This document shows, one piece after another, positions 5,828 through 7,173 of a DNA stretch of 7,173 bases. A program made the position numbers and the translations under genes. The stretch lies in NCBI GenBank assembly GCA_029556045.1, contig JAKQGS010000364.1, forward strand, positions 1-7,173, read 5' to 3'. The notes under the pieces are model-generated. The model searched no databases. It saw only the letters and a list, made by a program, of their open reading frames with translations, and had not been told where the DNA came from. This DNA is from Pseudomonadota bacterium. Its GTDB lineage: Bacteria > Bdellovibrionota > Oligoflexia > Oligoflexales > Oligoflexaceae. How positions within the stretch are numbered: the first letter of the stretch is position 1; each line of letters starts with the position of its first letter.

Positions 5828-5848
5828 TTAGCTACAGAGTGTAGCTAA
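5828..5848. promoter_or_regulatory. Perfect inverted repeat in front of the TIGR02147-type regulator
   Basis: TTAGCTACA (5828-5836) and TGTAGCTAA (5840-5848) form a perfect 9-bp dyad around GAG, ending one base before the AAAGGA ribosome binding site (5849-5854). GTGTAG also occurs at 5815-5820, 24 bp before the GTGTAG of the right arm, giving a third half-site. It could be an operator for autoregulation by the adjacent DNA-binding protein, or an RNA hairpin beside the ribosome binding site. There is no T-run after it on either strand, so it is not an intrinsic terminator. I found no convincing promoter in the gap 5753-5861. Confidence 0.55.
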
Positions 5849-5861
5849 AAAGGAAGCGCCC

Positions 5862-6668
5862 ATGACCGCCGCCCGTCGCAATACAAATAACCCTTTTCCC
5901 GCCCTGCTCCAGCACCATTGGCTTGAGCGCAAGCGGCAGAATGCGGATTTTAGCCTTCGCAAATTTGCGACCTTATTGGACCTGGATCCCACCGCCTTGT
6001 CACGACTGATGAAGGGTGAACGCAAACCTACGGCGGACACCCTGCACCACATCTGTGAACGCCTGATGATCAGTCCGGCGGAACTAGCCGAGATGGGCAT
6101 CACCACCGGCCGACGCGGTCGTAGCACAAAGCGGCCCCACGAAGTTGAAGGTTCTGATACAACCTATCATCCTCTGAGCCAGGATACGTTTGAGGCCATG
6201 AGCAACTGGTATTATTTTGCCATTCTCGAGGCCGCTTATCTCGATGACTTCAATTCTTCCCCCAAATGGTTGGCACAGCGTCTTGGCATCTCCGAGATGG
6301 AGGTTAAAATCGCCCTGCAAACCATGCAGCGCCTGGGCCTGATCCAACTCAAACCGGATGGATCATGGACGGAAAAATCCCAGCACATGACCAATATTGA
6401 GCCGGAGGTCACCACCCCCGCCCGCCGCAAACTGCAAAAGCAGTTGCTGGAGCGATCGATTGCCGCCCTGGAGAGAGTACCTCTTGCAAAGCGGGATCAC
6501 ACCAGCATGACCTTTGCCGTGGATAGTGCCACTCTGACGGAGGCGCGCGAACGCATCAAGGAATTTCGCCGGGACATGAACCGGCTCATGCAAAAATCGA
6601 ACACCCGGGATGAAGTCTATCAACTGACCATCTCGCTTTTTCCAGCAACTCAAGATTCTTTCAAATAA
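5862..6668 (+). CDS. TIGR02147-family (DUF4423) putative DNA-binding regulator
   Basis: This encodes 268 residues with no signal peptide, so it is cytoplasmic. Residues 30-70 resemble an XRE-type helix-turn-helix (SLRKFATLLDLDPTALSRLM, then KGERKPT). Residues 104-165 fit the family core: SQDTFEAMSNWYYFAILEAA, then a winged-helix-like LAQRLGISEMEVKIALQTM and RLGLIQ. The region 183-245 (ARRKLQKQLLERSIAALERVP, R211, FRRDMNRLM) matches the conserved C-terminal helices as I recall them. TIGR02147 proteins are multiplied in Bdellovibrio and Fibrobacter and have no well-defined function; the two helix-turn-helix regions make transcription regulation likely. AAAGGA lies 7 nt before the ATG. A perfect inverted repeat sits directly upstream, and an exported protein follows 11 nt after the stop, so the pair is probably one transcript and that gene may be a target or partner. 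The family call is fairly sure; the function is inferred. Confidence 0.85.
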   Translation: MTAARRNTNNPFPALLQHHWLERKRQNADFSLRKFATLLDLDPTALSRLMKGERKPTADTLHHICERLMISPAELAEMGITTGRRGRSTKRPHEVEGSDTTYHPLSQDTFEAMSNWYYFAILEAAYLDDFNSSPKWLAQRLGISEMEVKIALQTMQRLGLIQLKPDGSWTEKSQHMTNIEPEVTTPARRKLQKQLLERSIAALERVPLAKRDHTSMTFAVDSATLTEARERIKEFRRDMNRLMQKSNTRDEVYQLTISLFPATQDSFK

Positions 6669-6679
6669 AGGAGAAACTT

Positions 6680-7173
6680 ATGAAAGCCATCGTCACAAAA
6701 ACCAGCAAAACCCTGATTGCCAGCCTCCTGGTGGCCACCTCAACCCTAGCCATGGGCCGTATACCTGTCGAACTCGACAGCGGTCGCGAAGGCGGCGGTG
6801 TTCCGCCCCGCCCAAACAGCACCCAGATCGTATTTAACCAATCCCTTGCCACAGGCATCCTGGACTCCGTGGAATGGCAAAGCGTGCAAACTCTGCTGGC
6901 GTCTCAACCCAATGTCTGCGTGAAAGCCTACTATGAAGATCGTGGCTACGGTGAGCTGAAAGTCGTGGGTGCCACACCTGAATCCTTGCAGGAAGCTGCT
7001 GCTTCTCTTGGTCTGACACTGCCTGTAGAGGTAGTATTAAACAGCGCCGGTCACCACAAATTCTGTGAATCCTTGCAACATGTCAATGTCAATGACGGAG
7101 ATGCCAAGGACCTCATGCTGGAAGCCCTGAAGAACTATGGCGAAGTAACCACCCGTCATTCTTTTACCAGCAT
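6680..7173 (+). CDS. Exported protein of unknown function, 3' end outside the window
   Basis: ATG at 6680 follows AAAGGAG (6667-6673) at good spacing and lies 11 nt after the regulator stop. The frame stays open to the window edge, giving 164 residues. Residues 1-24 are a signal peptide (Lys2, Lys7, Lys10, hydrophobic 12-24, probable cleavage after TLA at 24). The mature part begins with a Gly/Pro-rich, flexible stretch (36-46), then a mixed alpha/beta region with only two cysteines visible (Cys80, Cys129), which could form a disulfide. I recognise no family, catalytic motif or membrane anchor; there is no lipobox. Residues 78-96 (NVCVKAYYEDRGYGELKVV) look like paired strands, followed by an amphipathic helix (100-110). 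Co-directional, tight spacing with a TIGR02147 regulator suggests co-transcription. Confidence 0.85.
   Translation, partial: MKAIVTKTSKTLIASLLVATSTLAMGRIPVELDSGREGGGVPPRPNSTQIVFNQSLATGILDSVEWQSVQTLLASQPNVCVKAYYEDRGYGELKVVGATPESLQEAAASLGLTLPVEVVLNSAGHHKFCESLQHVNVNDGDAKDLMLEALKNYGEVTTRHSFTS

Noticed and set aside
5828..5848. The 9-bp dyad before the regulator as an intrinsic terminator
   Set aside because: On the + strand it is followed by A's and the ribosome binding site, and on the minus strand by GACCGG; no U-tract on either side.

Overview
The window is a compact stretch of a Gram-negative chromosome holding nine genes: seven complete, one cut at each edge. No RNA gene, insertion sequence, CRISPR array or phage gene is visible. 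The best taxonomic clue is the gene at 5862-6668. It has the architecture of the TIGR02147 family, which is known mostly from Bdellovibrionota and Fibrobacter. Together with several small Sec-exported proteins of unknown function, this suggests a Bdellovibrio-like organism; that is inference, not proof.

Layout. 1-1457 (+) is the membrane half of FeoB, the ferrous iron transporter. A sigma70-type promoter (1494-1522) then drives a small exported DUF4920 protein (1566-2027). The gap 2028-2289 is mostly filled by a nested inverted repeat (2057-2216) that looks like a REP/MITE-type element. A promoter-like sequence starts at its right edge and leads into an exported protein made of two diverged copies of one roughly 74-residue unit (2290-2865). 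A 9-bp hairpin (2874-2895) separates this gene from a leftward operon. That operon, read from 4276 down to 2917, is: Gdt1/UPF0016 cation (probably Mn2+) transporter, exported PepSY-type protein, b561-type membrane cytochrome. The first two genes are 11 nt apart, and the last two overlap by ATGA.

The divergent control region 4277-4450 holds a good rightward promoter, a weaker leftward one and a short palindrome. The rightward promoter begins transcription almost exactly at a 14-codon mini-ORF whose stop overlaps the start of a CNNM/CorC-type transporter gene (4451-5752), which has no Shine-Dalgarno of its own. Next comes a perfect 9-bp inverted repeat directly in front of the ribosome binding site of the TIGR02147-type regulator (5862-6668). 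The regulator is followed after 11 nt by an unrecognised exported protein that runs off the end (6680-7173).

Functional theme. Three genes concern metal ions (FeoB import of Fe2+, Gdt1-type export of Mn2+ or Ca2+, CNNM/CorC-type divalent cation transport), and the PepSY-b561 pair suggests membrane redox chemistry. They sit in separate transcription units, so a shared role is only suggested. The least described parts are the nested repeat, the duplicated exported protein, the mini-ORF leader and the regulator/exported-protein pair.
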